Notes: generated by a model from the sequence alone, not told the origin. Positions 37,493-46,334 are shown, counted from the first letter of the stretch. The stretch is DNA of 64,000 nucleotides from Lysobacterales bacterium (GCA_028285525.1 JANQOZ010000093.1:62001-126000); one strand, 5' to 3'. Translations and numbers: made by a program.

Positions 37493-38791
37493 TCAGCGCT
37501 TGTCGATCACCCGCTGGGCCTTGCCTTCCGAACGGGGCACGGACCCCGGCTCGCCGACGACAATTTTGGCCGTGATGCCGATGTAGTCTTTGATGGCTTG
37601 ACCGAGGTGCACGGTGATTTCTTCAGGGTTGCGGGCGCGACCCGACGCGGAACGCTCGACGTGAATGGCAATGCTGTCCATGCGTCCTTCGCGCGTCAGC
37701 TCAATCTGGTAGTGCGGCGCCAGATCCCGGACCTTCAGCACCTGCTCTTCGATCTGCGAAGGGAACACGTTCACGCCGCGGATGATCATGAGGTCGTCGC
37801 TGCGGCCGGTGATTCTCTCCATGCGACGCATCGTTCTTGCGGTGCCTGGTAGCAGGCGACTCAGGTCGCGTGTCCGGTAGCGGATGATCGGCAGCGCCTG
37901 CTTGGTAAGCGACGTAAAAACCAGTTCGCCCAGCTCGCCATCGGGCAGCACCTCGCCGGTTTCAGGATGGATGATCTCCGGGTAGAAGTGGTCTTCCCAG
38001 ATGACGGCGCCGTCTTTGGTTTCGATGCACTCGCTGGCAACGCCCGGCCCCATCACCTCAGACAGCCCGTAGATGTCCACGGCATCGAGGCCACACCGCT
38101 TTTCGATGTCCTGACGCATCGATTCGCCCCACGGCTCAGCCCCGAAGATGCCGACCTTGATTGAAGAACCCGCCGGGTTCATTCCCTGACGCTCAAACTC
38201 GTCCGCGATGTTGAGCATATAGGACGGTGTGCACATGATGATGTCGGGCTGAAAGTCCTCGATCAGCTGAACCTGCTTCGGCGTTTGCCCGCCGGACATC
38301 GGAATGACCGTGCCTCCCAGGCGCTCCGCACCGTAGTGCGCACCCAGTCCACCGGTAAACAGGCCGTAGCCATAGGCCACGTGGATCATGTCTCCGGGCT
38401 GCCCGCCGGCTGCCCGAATCGAGCGCGCACCCAGATCAGCCCAGTTGCTGATGTCTTCTTTGGTGTAGCCGACAACCGTCGGTTTGCCTGTCGTGCCGCT
38501 GGACGCGTGGATACGCACGACTTCGCTGCGGGGCACCGCAAACAGTCCGAAGGGATAGGCCTGACGCAGGTCGTCTTTGACGGTGAAAGGAAACCGCGCC
38601 AAATCTTCCAGCTGATTCAGTTCACTGGGCGAAACGCCGGCTGCTTCACACTTGGCGCGAAACGGCGCCACGTTGTCCCAGGTATGCTTGATGGTCTTCT
38701 TGAGCCGCTCAAGCTGCAGAGCGCGCAGCTCGTCGACGCTTGCGGTTTCGATCGGGTCCAGGGATGCCGGGTCGGCTGCTTTGCACACCAT
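37493..38791 (-). CDS. paaK: Phenylacetate-CoA ligase
   Basis: Adenylating enzyme: phenylacetate (or a related aryl acid) plus ATP and CoA gives the aryl-CoA thioester in the cytoplasm. About 432 residues, normal for PaaK. The P-loop-like A3 motif is ASSGTTGKPTVV; other landmarks are AYGYGLFTGGLGAHYGAE, VDIYGLSEVMGPGVA, RYRTRDLSRL and the C-terminal hinge GRSDDLMIIRGVNVFPSQIE with catalytic Lys near the end. I use the Met at 38791 (MVCKAADPASLDP), which has GAGGCGA upstream. No paaA-E epoxidase genes are near, so the role may be scavenging or a different aryl acid. Confidence 0.93.
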   Translation of the reverse strand: MVCKAADPASLDPIETASVDELRALQLERLKKTIKHTWDNVAPFRAKCEAAGVSPSELNQLEDLARFPFTVKDDLRQAYPFGLFAVPRSEVVRIHASSGTTGKPTVVGYTKEDISNWADLGARSIRAAGGQPGDMIHVAYGYGLFTGGLGAHYGAERLGGTVIPMSGGQTPKQVQLIEDFQPDIIMCTPSYMLNIADEFERQGMNPAGSSIKVGIFGAEPWGESMRQDIEKRCGLDAVDIYGLSEVMGPGVASECIETKDGAVIWEDHFYPEIIHPETGEVLPDGELGELVFTSLTKQALPIIRYRTRDLSRLLPGTARTMRRMERITGRSDDLMIIRGVNVFPSQIEEQVLKVRDLAPHYQIELTREGRMDSIAIHVERSASGRARNPEEITVHLGQAIKDYIGITAKIVVGEPGSVPRSEGKAQRVIDKR

Positions 38792-38903
38792 GGGTTTTCT
38801 CGCCTCAGTTCCAGCGCACTGGAATACCACAACCGATGCGGCATTTCACGTTCACAGGCCAAAGTAGGCGGCCACCTTTCCTTCGCAAGATCCGATTGGC
38901 CTG

Positions 38904-40421
38904 TCAGGGGCTGACCGCGGTGCCGCCGTTGCGCCTTACGTCGCCAGCCAGCTCAAAGCGGTCTGGCGCGATGAAAGTAACCGCGCCGACGCCGCCAAAA
39001 AACATGTCCAGATGGTCAAACGGGCGCTGCGGCCCCTTCAAACGCTCAAGGGGGAGGCCCGGTTCCCAGGCCACCTGCGGCGTGTGGCCGTCGGGCCACT
39101 CGACGTGAAGCCTCGGATGATTGACAGCCTCTTGAATGGGCATGCCCAGATGAACGTAGTTGACAAGCGTCTGGAACACGGCCGTTGTGATACGGTCCGC
39201 ACCGGGCGAGCCGATAGCCAGAATTTTATCGGGCCCGATCCCTACGGTGGGCGCCATGTTTGACGGGAGCCGCGTTCCTGGCGGCAGCGCGTGAAAGCCA
39301 TGCCGGGTCAGCTCGGCTTCGCCTAGCGAGTTGTTGAGCCAGATGCCCGTGCCGGGCGGCATCACGCCCGAACCGTAGCCGGCCGACGCGGTGATGGCGC
39401 ACGTCAGCCGATCGCTGTCTGCGCTCGATACGTGCACTGTGGACGGCGACATCAGCGCTCCCGGATTTCCTTGTGCGATCTCAAGCAGCGCCTCGATGTC
39501 CTTATCAAGCGCCACAGATTCGTCCAGCTTCTGCTGTCGATACCGCATGACCGCTGTCTGCACACGGATTACCTCTTCCGTCAAAGCATGACTCCACCGA
39601 CGGTGCCGGTCCCCCTCCATCATCAGCAGCATGGCTGCCAGCGCCGCCCCGCCCAGGCTGGGTGCTGCCGCGGTGGCCAGCTGCCACTCGTCTAGCTGCA
39701 CTTTCAGCGCAGGAACGCTTCTCGCCCGGTATGCGGCAAGATCTGCCGCGCCAAGAAGTCCGTCATGAGCGGCCATGTCTGAGGCGATTTGTTCAGCGAT
39801 CTCGCCCTCGTAGAAATCTCGTGCGCCGTTTTCGGCCAGCACCGTCAGGCTGTCCGCCAGCTCCGGCAGTCTGACTACCGCATCCGCCTGCAGCAGCTTT
39901 CCCTCGCTGTCGCACAGCGGCGCGAAGGCCGGCGGGTTCCAGCCGAAGATCGCCTCGTGCGTCGACGAAAGATACTGGACCGAGGCACGAGGCATGGGAA
40001 AACCCTCGCGGGCCGCTCGAATGGCCGGCTGCACGAGCGTTTTCCATGGCAAGCGGCCAAACCGGGTGGCGGCCATCTCGTACGCGGCGATGGCGCCGGG
40101 TGTGGCGACAGATCCGTAGCCGAGCTTGGTCGGCGTGCCGCCGCCGTAGGGCAGCACACGGTCGATGCCCCCGGTTCCGAACTGAGAGGGTTTGGCTTTT
40201 CTTCCGGGCATCTCAGCCGCCCCGTCGATCATGACCGGGGTGTCCCCGGGCGGCCAGATCACGATGTACGCCGCTGCGCCGAGCGAGACGACACCCGGTT
40301 CGGTCACCAGCTGCACGAGGCTGGACGCAACGGCGGCATCAACCGCGTTGCCGCCCAGGGCGGCCATCTCGACGCCGGCATCAGCGGCCAGCTGGGAGCT
40401 GGCGGCTACGCCGATACGCAT
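38904..40421 (-). CDS. Gamma-glutamyltransferase family protein without signal peptide
   Basis: Ntn-hydrolase of the GGT family, 505 residues. The large-subunit start (AADAGVEMAALGGNAVDAAVA) is intact. Autocleavage and nucleophile site read SPSTVHVSSADSDR; Thr328 is the expected N-terminal nucleophile of the small subunit, but the usual TTH is TVH here. The oxyanion part is weaker than in classical GGT, and the late motif GSPGADRITTAVFQTLVN is present. No signal peptide precedes MRIGVAASSQLA, unlike periplasmic GGTs, so it may act in the cytoplasm, perhaps as a cephalosporin acylase or glutathione-conjugate type enzyme. It lies 113 bp from paaK on the same strand. Confidence 0.82.
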   Translation of the reverse strand: MRIGVAASSQLAADAGVEMAALGGNAVDAAVASSLVQLVTEPGVVSLGAAAYIVIWPPGDTPVMIDGAAEMPGRKAKPSQFGTGGIDRVLPYGGGTPTKLGYGSVATPGAIAAYEMAATRFGRLPWKTLVQPAIRAAREGFPMPRASVQYLSSTHEAIFGWNPPAFAPLCDSEGKLLQADAVVRLPELADSLTVLAENGARDFYEGEIAEQIASDMAAHDGLLGAADLAAYRARSVPALKVQLDEWQLATAAAPSLGGAALAAMLLMMEGDRHRRWSHALTEEVIRVQTAVMRYRQQKLDESVALDKDIEALLEIAQGNPGALMSPSTVHVSSADSDRLTCAITASAGYGSGVMPPGTGIWLNNSLGEAELTRHGFHALPPGTRLPSNMAPTVGIGPDKILAIGSPGADRITTAVFQTLVNYVHLGMPIQEAVNHPRLHVEWPDGHTPQVAWEPGLPLERLKGPQRPFDHLDMFFGGVGAVTFIAPDRFELAGDVRRNGGTAVSP

Positions 40422-40553
40422 CGAATTCTTTCCTCTTCGGAGCGGCTCATGGATTTCACGCGGTGCTGGACAAACGTCTTAGGCGGCGTCATCGGACGGG
40501 CTTTGGGTCAACTCAATCAGGGGTGGTGAGTCTCAGCCAAAACGGCCCGCTGA

Positions 40554-41777
40554 TCAATCGGGCGAGATGGCGCTCAGCTCACCGTCGAGTTTGAGGTCTG
40601 GCCAGGTTGCCGCCGCCTGCCCTGCCGCGGTGCGTGCCTCCACCTCACGGCCCTTTCCGGCCAGCTGGCGTATGAGGTGTAGGACGTCTTCTCGGCTGCT
40701 CTGGTCCAGCTTGTCACCGATGTTCGTGCCGGACCGCGTAAACACCTCAGCAGAGACGATCCGGCGCTCAACGCCGCCGAGGCTGAACTTGTAGGGCTCG
40801 TTGCCTACGGTGAAGTCATAGCGCTTAAGGCGGTTGGCAATCGCCCAGCGTATGCAGTGCGCCTGCAGCATGAGCCCTGCAGACAGATCGCGGACGGCGT
40901 CGTCGCGCCCGGCAACGTGGAACAGCGCCTCGCGTCTGACACGATCGATGTAGTTGGCCTGCGCGGCAATGGGCTTACCGTCGCGCCAGAGAATGGCCAG
41001 GTAGACCATGCCGTTGGCAAGACCGAGCATGGCAACGTCTTTGAACAGCTCGGCGAGCCGCGTCGCCCGCTTCCGGCCTTTCTGCTCTGCGTGCTTCAGG
41101 TACCAAAGCTTGGACAGAATTGTGACGTCTTGCGTAAACGTTTCTGGGCGGGATTTTTTGATTTGCAGGGTCGGGTCGCTATCGAGCTTTCGCAGCAGGC
41201 GCCTAAGCTTCTGTCGGGAGTTGGCGCTCAGGCCCGCAAGGTACGCGTCAAACGTATCCGGTAGTTCAACGTAGGGGCAGATCAGGTTATTGGTCTGCCC
41301 TTCGTTGATCAGGTGTTCGTTGGCCTTATGCCCGAAGGTCTTGGAATCGAAAGCGCCGGTAAAGGCCTCCAGCCGGCTGGCGGGCCCGCTGAAGTAGTTC
41401 AGAATGATGCGGGCAAAGGGCATCCGCGAGATCTCAGCGGCCAGAGCCCGACACACCTCGGGCTCGTGTGCCGGATCACAGAGGATGCCGGTATAGTCGG
41501 AGTCAAACACGTGCCCCAGCATATCGAGCACGTTCACCAGGCAGTTCTCCGGCTTGCTCCAGCGGGTCGTTACGATCAGCGGCAGCAGCCCGACACAGCG
41601 GCCGTCGTCCGACCAGGCCACCAGGATGCGGAATTTGCCTGCGACTCGAATGGCGACAGAACACAGGAAATCCGACGACAGGTAAACGTGGGCATGAGGA
41701 TCGGATTTGTACAGCTCGTCCCACGCCAGCTCGACCTCGAAAAGTCGCTCAATCGTTTCGATCGTTTCAATGCGCAA
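40554..41777 (-). CDS. CelD/BcsL-type GNAT acetyltransferase
   Basis: Cytoplasmic protein of 407 residues with the double-GNAT layout of the CelD/FemAB-like family. The N-terminal half carries WDELYKSDPHAHVYLSSDFL and ILVAWSDDGRCVGLLPLIV. The C-terminal half carries LSANSRQKLRRLLRKLD, then ILWRDGKPIAAQANY and DAVRDLSAGLMLQAHCIRWA, ending with YDFTVGNEPYKFSLGGVERR. Members acylate exopolysaccharide or other cell-surface precursors, but the substrate here is unknown. Divergent from the TonB receptor; its start is about 105 bp from the Zur box, which might also affect it. Confidence 0.8.
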   Translation of the reverse strand: MRIETIETIERLFEVELAWDELYKSDPHAHVYLSSDFLCSVAIRVAGKFRILVAWSDDGRCVGLLPLIVTTRWSKPENCLVNVLDMLGHVFDSDYTGILCDPAHEPEVCRALAAEISRMPFARIILNYFSGPASRLEAFTGAFDSKTFGHKANEHLINEGQTNNLICPYVELPDTFDAYLAGLSANSRQKLRRLLRKLDSDPTLQIKKSRPETFTQDVTILSKLWYLKHAEQKGRKRATRLAELFKDVAMLGLANGMVYLAILWRDGKPIAAQANYIDRVRREALFHVAGRDDAVRDLSAGLMLQAHCIRWAIANRLKRYDFTVGNEPYKFSLGGVERRIVSAEVFTRSGTNIGDKLDQSSREDVLHLIRQLAGKGREVEARTAAGQAAATWPDLKLDGELSAISPD

Positions 41778-41883
41778 ATTCTTGCCTTTGGCGGGAGTCG
41801 CCCGGCCAGTCCCTAAGCTCTTTTGTTAATGAAATGCCGATCAAACGCTGCGCTTTTTCAGTACTTTAGGCTGGTTAACATCA

Positions 41884-41906
41884 GTAACGTTATAGTGTAA
41901 CATTCC
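41884..41906 (+). promoter_or_regulatory. Zur box upstream of TonB-dependent receptor
   Basis: The core reads GTTATA-G-TGTAAC with flanks AAC and ATT. This matches the gammaproteobacterial Zur consensus (GTTATA-N-TATAAC) at all but one core position, and it is palindromic around G41895. It lies about 66 bp before the receptor ATG. Zinc-dependent repression of the receptor is the expected effect. Confidence 0.75.
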
Positions 41907-41971
41907 GCGTCTTTCACCCGACCGACGGCTGGCCGTATTCGCCGTCATACCAATCCAATCTGTAGGGAAAT

Positions 41972-44194
41972 ATGAACATGGGTACGTTTCGTAGTCTGTC
42001 GTCATCCAGCCTGTTGCTGCTTGGAACATCAATCGCGGCAGCGCAAACCAACGGTTCAGAGGATACCGAACAACTCGAAGAAATTGTCGTTCGTTCCTCG
42101 CCGCTTCGAACCGCCATCTCCGAGGCGGTACTGGGCACCACCGTTCTTGACCGATCTGATCTGCTGCTCAACCTGAACGGCACCATCGGTGAAACCCTGG
42201 CCAGCCAGCCAGGGGTCAGTTCAACCTTTTTTGGCCCTGGCGCCTCGCGGCCCATCATTCGTGGGCTCGGCGGTGACCGCATTCGGATTCTGACCAACGA
42301 TATCTCGGCATTCGACGTCTCCACGGCGAGCCAGGATCACCTGGTTGCGACGGAACTGGCCCATGCGGAACGCGTTGAGATCCTTCGTGGCGCCTCCACC
42401 CTGCGCTATGGGCAGAATGCCATCGGCGGCGTTGTGAACGTGTTTGACCGACGCATTCCGCTGAGCCGCGTCGAAGACGACTTTGATTTTGAACTCTCAG
42501 CCGGCTATTCAAGCGTTGACGAAGGCTACACCGTCGGTGGCGCGGCCGATATCAACGTCGGCGACAACTGGGTGCTCCACTTCGACGTCAACGACCGTGA
42601 CGCCGAGGAGTACGAGATTCCAGGCTTCGCCAGCGAGGAGGCTGAGGAAGAAGGCGTTGAGGGTATCGTCGAAAACAGCCAGTCCGAGGCAACGTCCGGA
42701 ACGCTGGGTCTCTCCTGGATCGGTGAGAAAGGCTACATCGGCTTCTCGCTGGGCCTGCAGGAAGGCCGCTATGGCCTGCCCGGGGGCAAAAAGAAAGAAG
42801 AAGAGGAGGAAGAAGAAGGACTCCTCGGCTTCCTGCTGAAAGATGAAGATGACGAAGAGGAAGAAGAAGGACCGATCAATATCGATTTTGAGCAGGTCCG
42901 TTTCGACCTCGACAGCGAATACAACCTTGACGGCAGCTTCATCAAGATGGCCAAGTTTCGATTCGGGCTGTCTGACTACGAGCACACGGAGTTTGCGGGC
43001 GTCGAGCCCGAGACGCTCTTCACCAACGATGAGTGGGAGCTGCGTGCCGAAACCTTCCTGAACGACTTCGATATGGGCGCAGGCGTTGTTACCGGCACCT
43101 TTGGCATCAACATCGCCGACCGGGAATTCGAAGCCGCCGGTGACGAAGCGTTTGTCCCGCTCAACGAGCAGTTCCGCTGGGGTGTCTTCGGCCTCGGACG
43201 CTACACGCAGAATGCCTTCATCGGTGAAGCCAGCCTGCGCGTCGACAGCCAGAAAAACGAAACCAGCAACCTGAGCTTCGCCGGCGGCCGCTTCAGCGAT
43301 ACGCGGACCACTTTCTCGGCGGCCCTCACGGGGATCTACGAGCTTTCTGAGGGCACCACGATCGGCCTGAACCTGGCTCGATCGGAGCGTGCACCGACAG
43401 CCGAAGAGCTGTTCTCCAACGGCTTCCACCCGGCCACCAGCACGGTCGAAATCGGTGATGTGAACCTCGATGACGAGGTGGCGTTTTCAACGGAGCTGTC
43501 GTTTAAGCGTTACGTTGGAAACTTTGGTTTTGCCGCCAACGTTTACTTCAACGACTTCAGCGACTTCATCTTCCTGAGCCCAACCGGCGACTTTTTCGAG
43601 GAAGGCGACCCCTTCCCCGCGGACGAAGGCTTCCCGGTATTTGCTTACCAGCAGGCTGACGCCGAGATCTACGGCTTCGAGCTGGAGGCCGATTACCAGG
43701 CCCTGGAAACCGATGACATGGTGTTGAGCTTCGATGCTCAGCTGGACCTGGCTCGCGGTGAAACGACAGAGCCCACCACATTTGGCGGCGTTGAAAACGT
43801 GCGCGATGAGTTCATCCCGCTGGGAACCGGCGCCAGCAGAGTGCCGGAGGGCGATCTGCCGTTCTTCCCGCCGTTGCGTTTTCTGGTGGGCATGAACCTC
43901 GACTACCGGCCCTGGGCTTCAAGTCTGCGTCTGGAGGTTCAGCACGTGGACGAGCAGGACCGCGTCGGCCAGCTGCCGGACGGTAGCGAGGTTGATATCC
44001 CCGGCACGGTGCCCACCGACAGCTACACGTTCGTCAACGCGTATCTGAACGTGCAGGTCTCGCCCAACGTGTCGCTCTCTTTGCGGGCGCGTAACCTGAC
44101 CGACGATTTCGCGCGGTCTCCGACGTCGTTCCTGGCCCAGTCTGCGCCGCTGCCGGGTCGGGACATTCGATTCGGAATCAACTGGCGATTCTAA
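41972..44194 (+). CDS. ZnuD-like TonB-dependent outer-membrane receptor, probable zinc uptake
   Basis: Outer-membrane beta-barrel of 740 residues. Signal peptide to about residue 24; TonB-box-like EEIVVRSSPL; plug domain with LNLNGTIGETLASQPGVS, RPIIRGLGGDRIRIL and the hallmark VEILRGASTLRYGQNAIGGVVNV. The last residues FGINWRF end in Phe, as the BAM signal requires. Between two barrel strands (about residues 262-300) an extracellular loop is almost pure Lys/Glu/Asp (KKKEEEEEEE, then KDEDDEEEEE), where zinc receptors of the ZnuD group usually carry His/Asp-rich loops. With the Zur box upstream, Zn2+ (or a zinc chelate) is the likely cargo. A strong terminator follows. Alone in its transcription unit. 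Confidence 0.88.
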   Translation: MNMGTFRSLSSSSLLLLGTSIAAAQTNGSEDTEQLEEIVVRSSPLRTAISEAVLGTTVLDRSDLLLNLNGTIGETLASQPGVSSTFFGPGASRPIIRGLGGDRIRILTNDISAFDVSTASQDHLVATELAHAERVEILRGASTLRYGQNAIGGVVNVFDRRIPLSRVEDDFDFELSAGYSSVDEGYTVGGAADINVGDNWVLHFDVNDRDAEEYEIPGFASEEAEEEGVEGIVENSQSEATSGTLGLSWIGEKGYIGFSLGLQEGRYGLPGGKKKEEEEEEEGLLGFLLKDEDDEEEEEGPINIDFEQVRFDLDSEYNLDGSFIKMAKFRFGLSDYEHTEFAGVEPETLFTNDEWELRAETFLNDFDMGAGVVTGTFGINIADREFEAAGDEAFVPLNEQFRWGVFGLGRYTQNAFIGEASLRVDSQKNETSNLSFAGGRFSDTRTTFSAALTGIYELSEGTTIGLNLARSERAPTAEELFSNGFHPATSTVEIGDVNLDDEVAFSTELSFKRYVGNFGFAANVYFNDFSDFIFLSPTGDFFEEGDPFPADEGFPVFAYQQADAEIYGFELEADYQALETDDMVLSFDAQLDLARGETTEPTTFGGVENVRDEFIPLGTGASRVPEGDLPFFPPLRFLVGMNLDYRPWASSLRLEVQHVDEQDRVGQLPDGSEVDIPGTVPTDSYTFVNAYLNVQVSPNVSLSLRARNLTDDFARSPTSFLAQSAPLPGRDIRFGINWRF

Positions 44195-44229
44195 GGTGAC
44201 TCACACACCAACCTCACGTTGGTGATGCT

Positions 44230-44265
44230 GGCCGGGTAAGGTTCGACTTACCCGGCCTTTTTTTT
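44230..44265 (+). terminator. Rho-independent terminator after TonB receptor
   Basis: Perfect 11-bp stem GGCCGGGTAAG / CTTACCCGGCC with 6-nt loop, followed by eight T. It ends transcription of the receptor gene 36 bp after its stop codon. There is no T tract on the minus strand, so it does not serve the convergent gene. Confidence 0.95.
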
Positions 44266-44286
44266 GCCTCGCTGCCCTGCGCGCCG

Positions 44287-45162
44287 CTAGCGGGACTGGT
44301 AGCCGAAGTGTTGGCAGAATGGCGTGGCGTAAAGCGCCGCAATGGCCTTCGGGTCTGGCTCAAATTCCCTGGCAAAGGCCTTGACGTTAAACGGCATGAC
44401 TTTGTCGGCTGTTTGGTTGATCACCGGTAGCGTCAGGTTCTCGAGGTTTAAGAACGATTCCAGCTCATTGAGCGAATGCGGGAGATCCTCGTAGCGAATC
44501 AGCAGCACCTCCGCATACGCATTGTCAAAGCGCGCCGTGCCGTTACAAAGCGGCTGCTCTAACACATCGATGCCCAGCACGGGCTGAAAGAACACGTCAA
44601 ACCACACCGTCGGCAGGCGCAGCTTCATCATCTGCTCCGAGAGAAACGATGCCGGCCCGCCGTTGACCTGCTGGCGTACCGCAGCGTCCGGAAAGGCTGC
44701 GTCCGCAACCGGGACATCAATACGCCTCAAACGCTCAAACATGGATTCGTGAAACGCCCAGGCGGCATGGCGGGAATCGTCCGGTGCCTGATCAAAGGTC
44801 TGCTGGTACCACCGCTGCATGCAGGGTCCGTACAGGTCGAAGTTCTCGGCGAGATGGCCCCAGTACCAGCTGAGCGGGTCGCGCGCGAGCGTCACAATTC
44901 GCAGGCGCTGGCCGTTCTTTCGCTGATGCTTCTGATACCAGAGCAGCTGGCGCGTGTTCTTGAGATTCTGCAGCCACTCCTGCTCACCCCGAAAGGCAAT
45001 CTCTTCGTCGAGGTCGACGTTCAGGAGCGAATGCTCGAGCGATTCGTAAAGGGTTTCCTTACCGAGCCAGTGCGCCTGAATGGCATTCAGACCGCGCTCG
45101 CGAAGCGCCAGCGTTATGGCTGAAGACCCCACCTTCCCCATCTGAAACACAAATACGTCCAT
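44287..45162 (-). CDS. Sulfotransferase-like protein (NKWYS family-like)
   Basis: Cytoplasmic protein of 291 residues resembling the putative capsular-polysaccharide synthesis/sulfotransferase group. The N-terminus VFVFQMGKVGSSAITLALRE has the 5'-phosphosulfate-binding-loop form (GKVGSS), and VTLARDPLSWYWGHLAENF provides the 3'-phosphate motif (RDP plus a Ser). The C-terminal half has VLLIRYEDLPHSLNELESFL, typical of these enzymes. It would transfer sulfate from PAPS to a glycan or other acceptor; acceptor unknown. It is the last backbone gene before the integration junction. Confidence 0.75.
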   Translation of the reverse strand: MDVFVFQMGKVGSSAITLALRERGLNAIQAHWLGKETLYESLEHSLLNVDLDEEIAFRGEQEWLQNLKNTRQLLWYQKHQRKNGQRLRIVTLARDPLSWYWGHLAENFDLYGPCMQRWYQQTFDQAPDDSRHAAWAFHESMFERLRRIDVPVADAAFPDAAVRQQVNGGPASFLSEQMMKLRLPTVWFDVFFQPVLGIDVLEQPLCNGTARFDNAYAEVLLIRYEDLPHSLNELESFLNLENLTLPVINQTADKVMPFNVKAFAREFEPDPKAIAALYATPFCQHFGYQSR

Positions 45163-45306
45163 TGAAGCGCCGCCGACCGTCGAAGAAAAACCCGCCAGCG
45201 TTCCTGCGCCAGCGGGTCGATGGCGGCCATCATAACGTGCGTTCGACTGTCACGGACGTCGAGATGATGGTTGCCGAAATGAGTACTCTGAAGCCCCAGA
45301 AACAAC

Positions 45307-45330
45307 AAAGCCCTGCGGACGCAGGGCTTT
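45307..45330 (-). terminator. Terminator of the (displaced) tRNA gene
   Basis: Perfect 10-bp hairpin AAAGCCCTGC / GCAGGGCTTT with a GGAC loop. On the minus strand it sits just downstream of the tRNA 3' end at 45340-45359, where a tRNA terminator belongs. The T tract is short (CTTTGTTGTTT). Confidence 0.7.
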
Positions 45331-45339
45331 GCGGATATT

Positions 45340-45359
45340 TGGAGGCTGGGGTCGGAACC
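45340..45359 (-). other. Attachment site: 3' end of a tRNA-Cys gene (element junction)
   Basis: On the minus strand this reads GGTTCCGACCCCAGCCTCCA, that is T-stem CCGAC, acceptor CCCAGCC, discriminator T and CCA. From memory this is the 3' end of gammaproteobacterial tRNA-Cys (acceptor GGCTGGG, U73). No T-loop, anticodon arm or 5' half follows to the right; the sequence departs into foreign DNA. This is the expected att core left at the distal end when an element integrates into a tRNA 3' end, with the intact tRNA rebuilt at the other end, beyond 64000. Confidence 0.7.
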
Positions 45360-45415
45360 AGAGATACGACAAAGCGCTGTTTTGTATAGCTTTCTCGTGT
45401 CAGCTGGCTAGGTGA

Positions 45416-45435
45416 TACCTACGTATATACCTACA
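45416..45435. repeat. Short direct repeat inside element end
   Basis: ATACCTAC occurs twice, at 45416-45423 and 45428-45435, separated by GTAT, about 75 bp inside the att core. Spacing of one helical turn suits an integrase arm-type or excisionase site, but this is only a suggestion. Confidence 0.3.
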
Positions 45436-45447
45436 GAGGGCTTTGCT

Positions 45448-45672
45448 ATGACTGGAACCAAACCCAACCTGACAATAACTACGAACATTACCGACTATGA
45501 CGGAGCCACGCTAATCCTCGGCGGTCTAGAGGGTATCTGCTACACCCTAGGCGAGACGTACCACGGCAAGAACTCACACCTAAGCGAGACGTTTTTCCAT
45601 CTGGCTAATCAGCTTCAGAAAGCGTTAGAACTGCTTCGTGAGGTAGAACAGCCAGAACAGGAGGCGGCGTGA
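45448..45672 (+). CDS. Small orphan protein of the element, gene 1
   Basis: Unrecognised 74-residue acidic protein starting at the ATG at 45448. The first part is Thr/Asn-rich (TGTKPNLTITTNITDYDGATL); the second half is helical (SETFFHLANQLQKALELLREVE). No signal peptide or known domain. Its TGA overlaps the ATG of the next gene (TGATG), so the two are co-translated. First gene inside the element's left end. Confidence 0.6.
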   Translation: MTGTKPNLTITTNITDYDGATLILGGLEGICYTLGETYHGKNSHLSETFFHLANQLQKALELLREVEQPEQEAA

Positions 45673-46028
45673 TGGATACCCGCAAGAGTCCTGAGCCAGC
45701 GCTGCAGCTACCGCCCTCGGCCACACAGTATGAAGTCGATACGTTGCTTGAAGAAAGGCTCACCTTCCTGAGGGCCCAGGCCGGCGTCCTGAGCATGAAC
45801 CTGCACACGACAGGCGACAAGGTTGCGTCTGACATGGTGTTCGCGATGCAGCGCGATCTGGAGGCTGTCACGATGCTCTTTGAGGCCTTCAAGGAGCGAC
45901 AGCCGTCTGTGGGGCCCGGTGATGTGGAAACCATCAAGGACAACACCCGAGAGGCGCAGGAACTGCTGGATAGGGCTTCAGGGCTGCTTACGGGCGTATC
46001 GGTTCATGCGGGTGATGTGATTGCGTAG
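45672..46028 (+). CDS. Small orphan protein of the element, gene 2
   Basis: Unrecognised, mostly helical 118-residue protein, coupled to the preceding gene by a TGATG overlap. The body has heptad-like helices (VDTLLEERLTFLRAQAGVLS, then FAMQRDLEAVTMLFEAFKE and NTREAQELLDRASGLL). Phage and island helper proteins of this size often look like this. No function assigned. A weak hairpin (AGGGCG/CGCCCT at 46055-46074) follows and may end the unit. Confidence 0.6.
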   Translation: MDTRKSPEPALQLPPSATQYEVDTLLEERLTFLRAQAGVLSMNLHTTGDKVASDMVFAMQRDLEAVTMLFEAFKERQPSVGPGDVETIKDNTREAQELLDRASGLLTGVSVHAGDVIA

Positions 46029-46334
46029 CCTGTTTTGGCTGTGAGGATTTGGATAGGGCGGCTTCGGTCGCCCTTCATTCTGTGGCATTGACGTGGGGCC
46101 AAAGGCTTCCCTTTCACCTCGTAGAGAAGATAGAGGTACGGCCGTAGAAAATAGTGAGGCGGTGAAAGAGGGAGCAACAGCAGTTGCATTCAGGAATCGT
46201 TGAGGGAAAACAGATATATTGTTGATCACGGTCAAACCAAGAGGCTGTTGACCGCTCCTTTCCGATTTGCGGCTTACGGACACCACGCAAACCGGGGCGG
46301 CGCATGACAGGATGTTGCAAGGGGAACTTAATCT
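46029..46334. other. 306-bp gene-free region
   Basis: Holds a 6-bp GC hairpin at 46055-46074 (loop GCTTCGGT) with only a weak T stretch, a possible terminator for the small gene pair. The remainder should contain the promoter of the lipoprotein gene at 46335; I see no clear boxes. Reading frames here are short and unconvincing. Confidence 0.35.

Noticed and set aside
42509-43429. 306-codon open frame on the minus strand opposite the TonB receptor
   Set aside because: It mirrors the codon bias of the real gene; its run of Phe/Leu is the complement of the poly-Glu loop, and the plus-strand protein has all receptor motifs.
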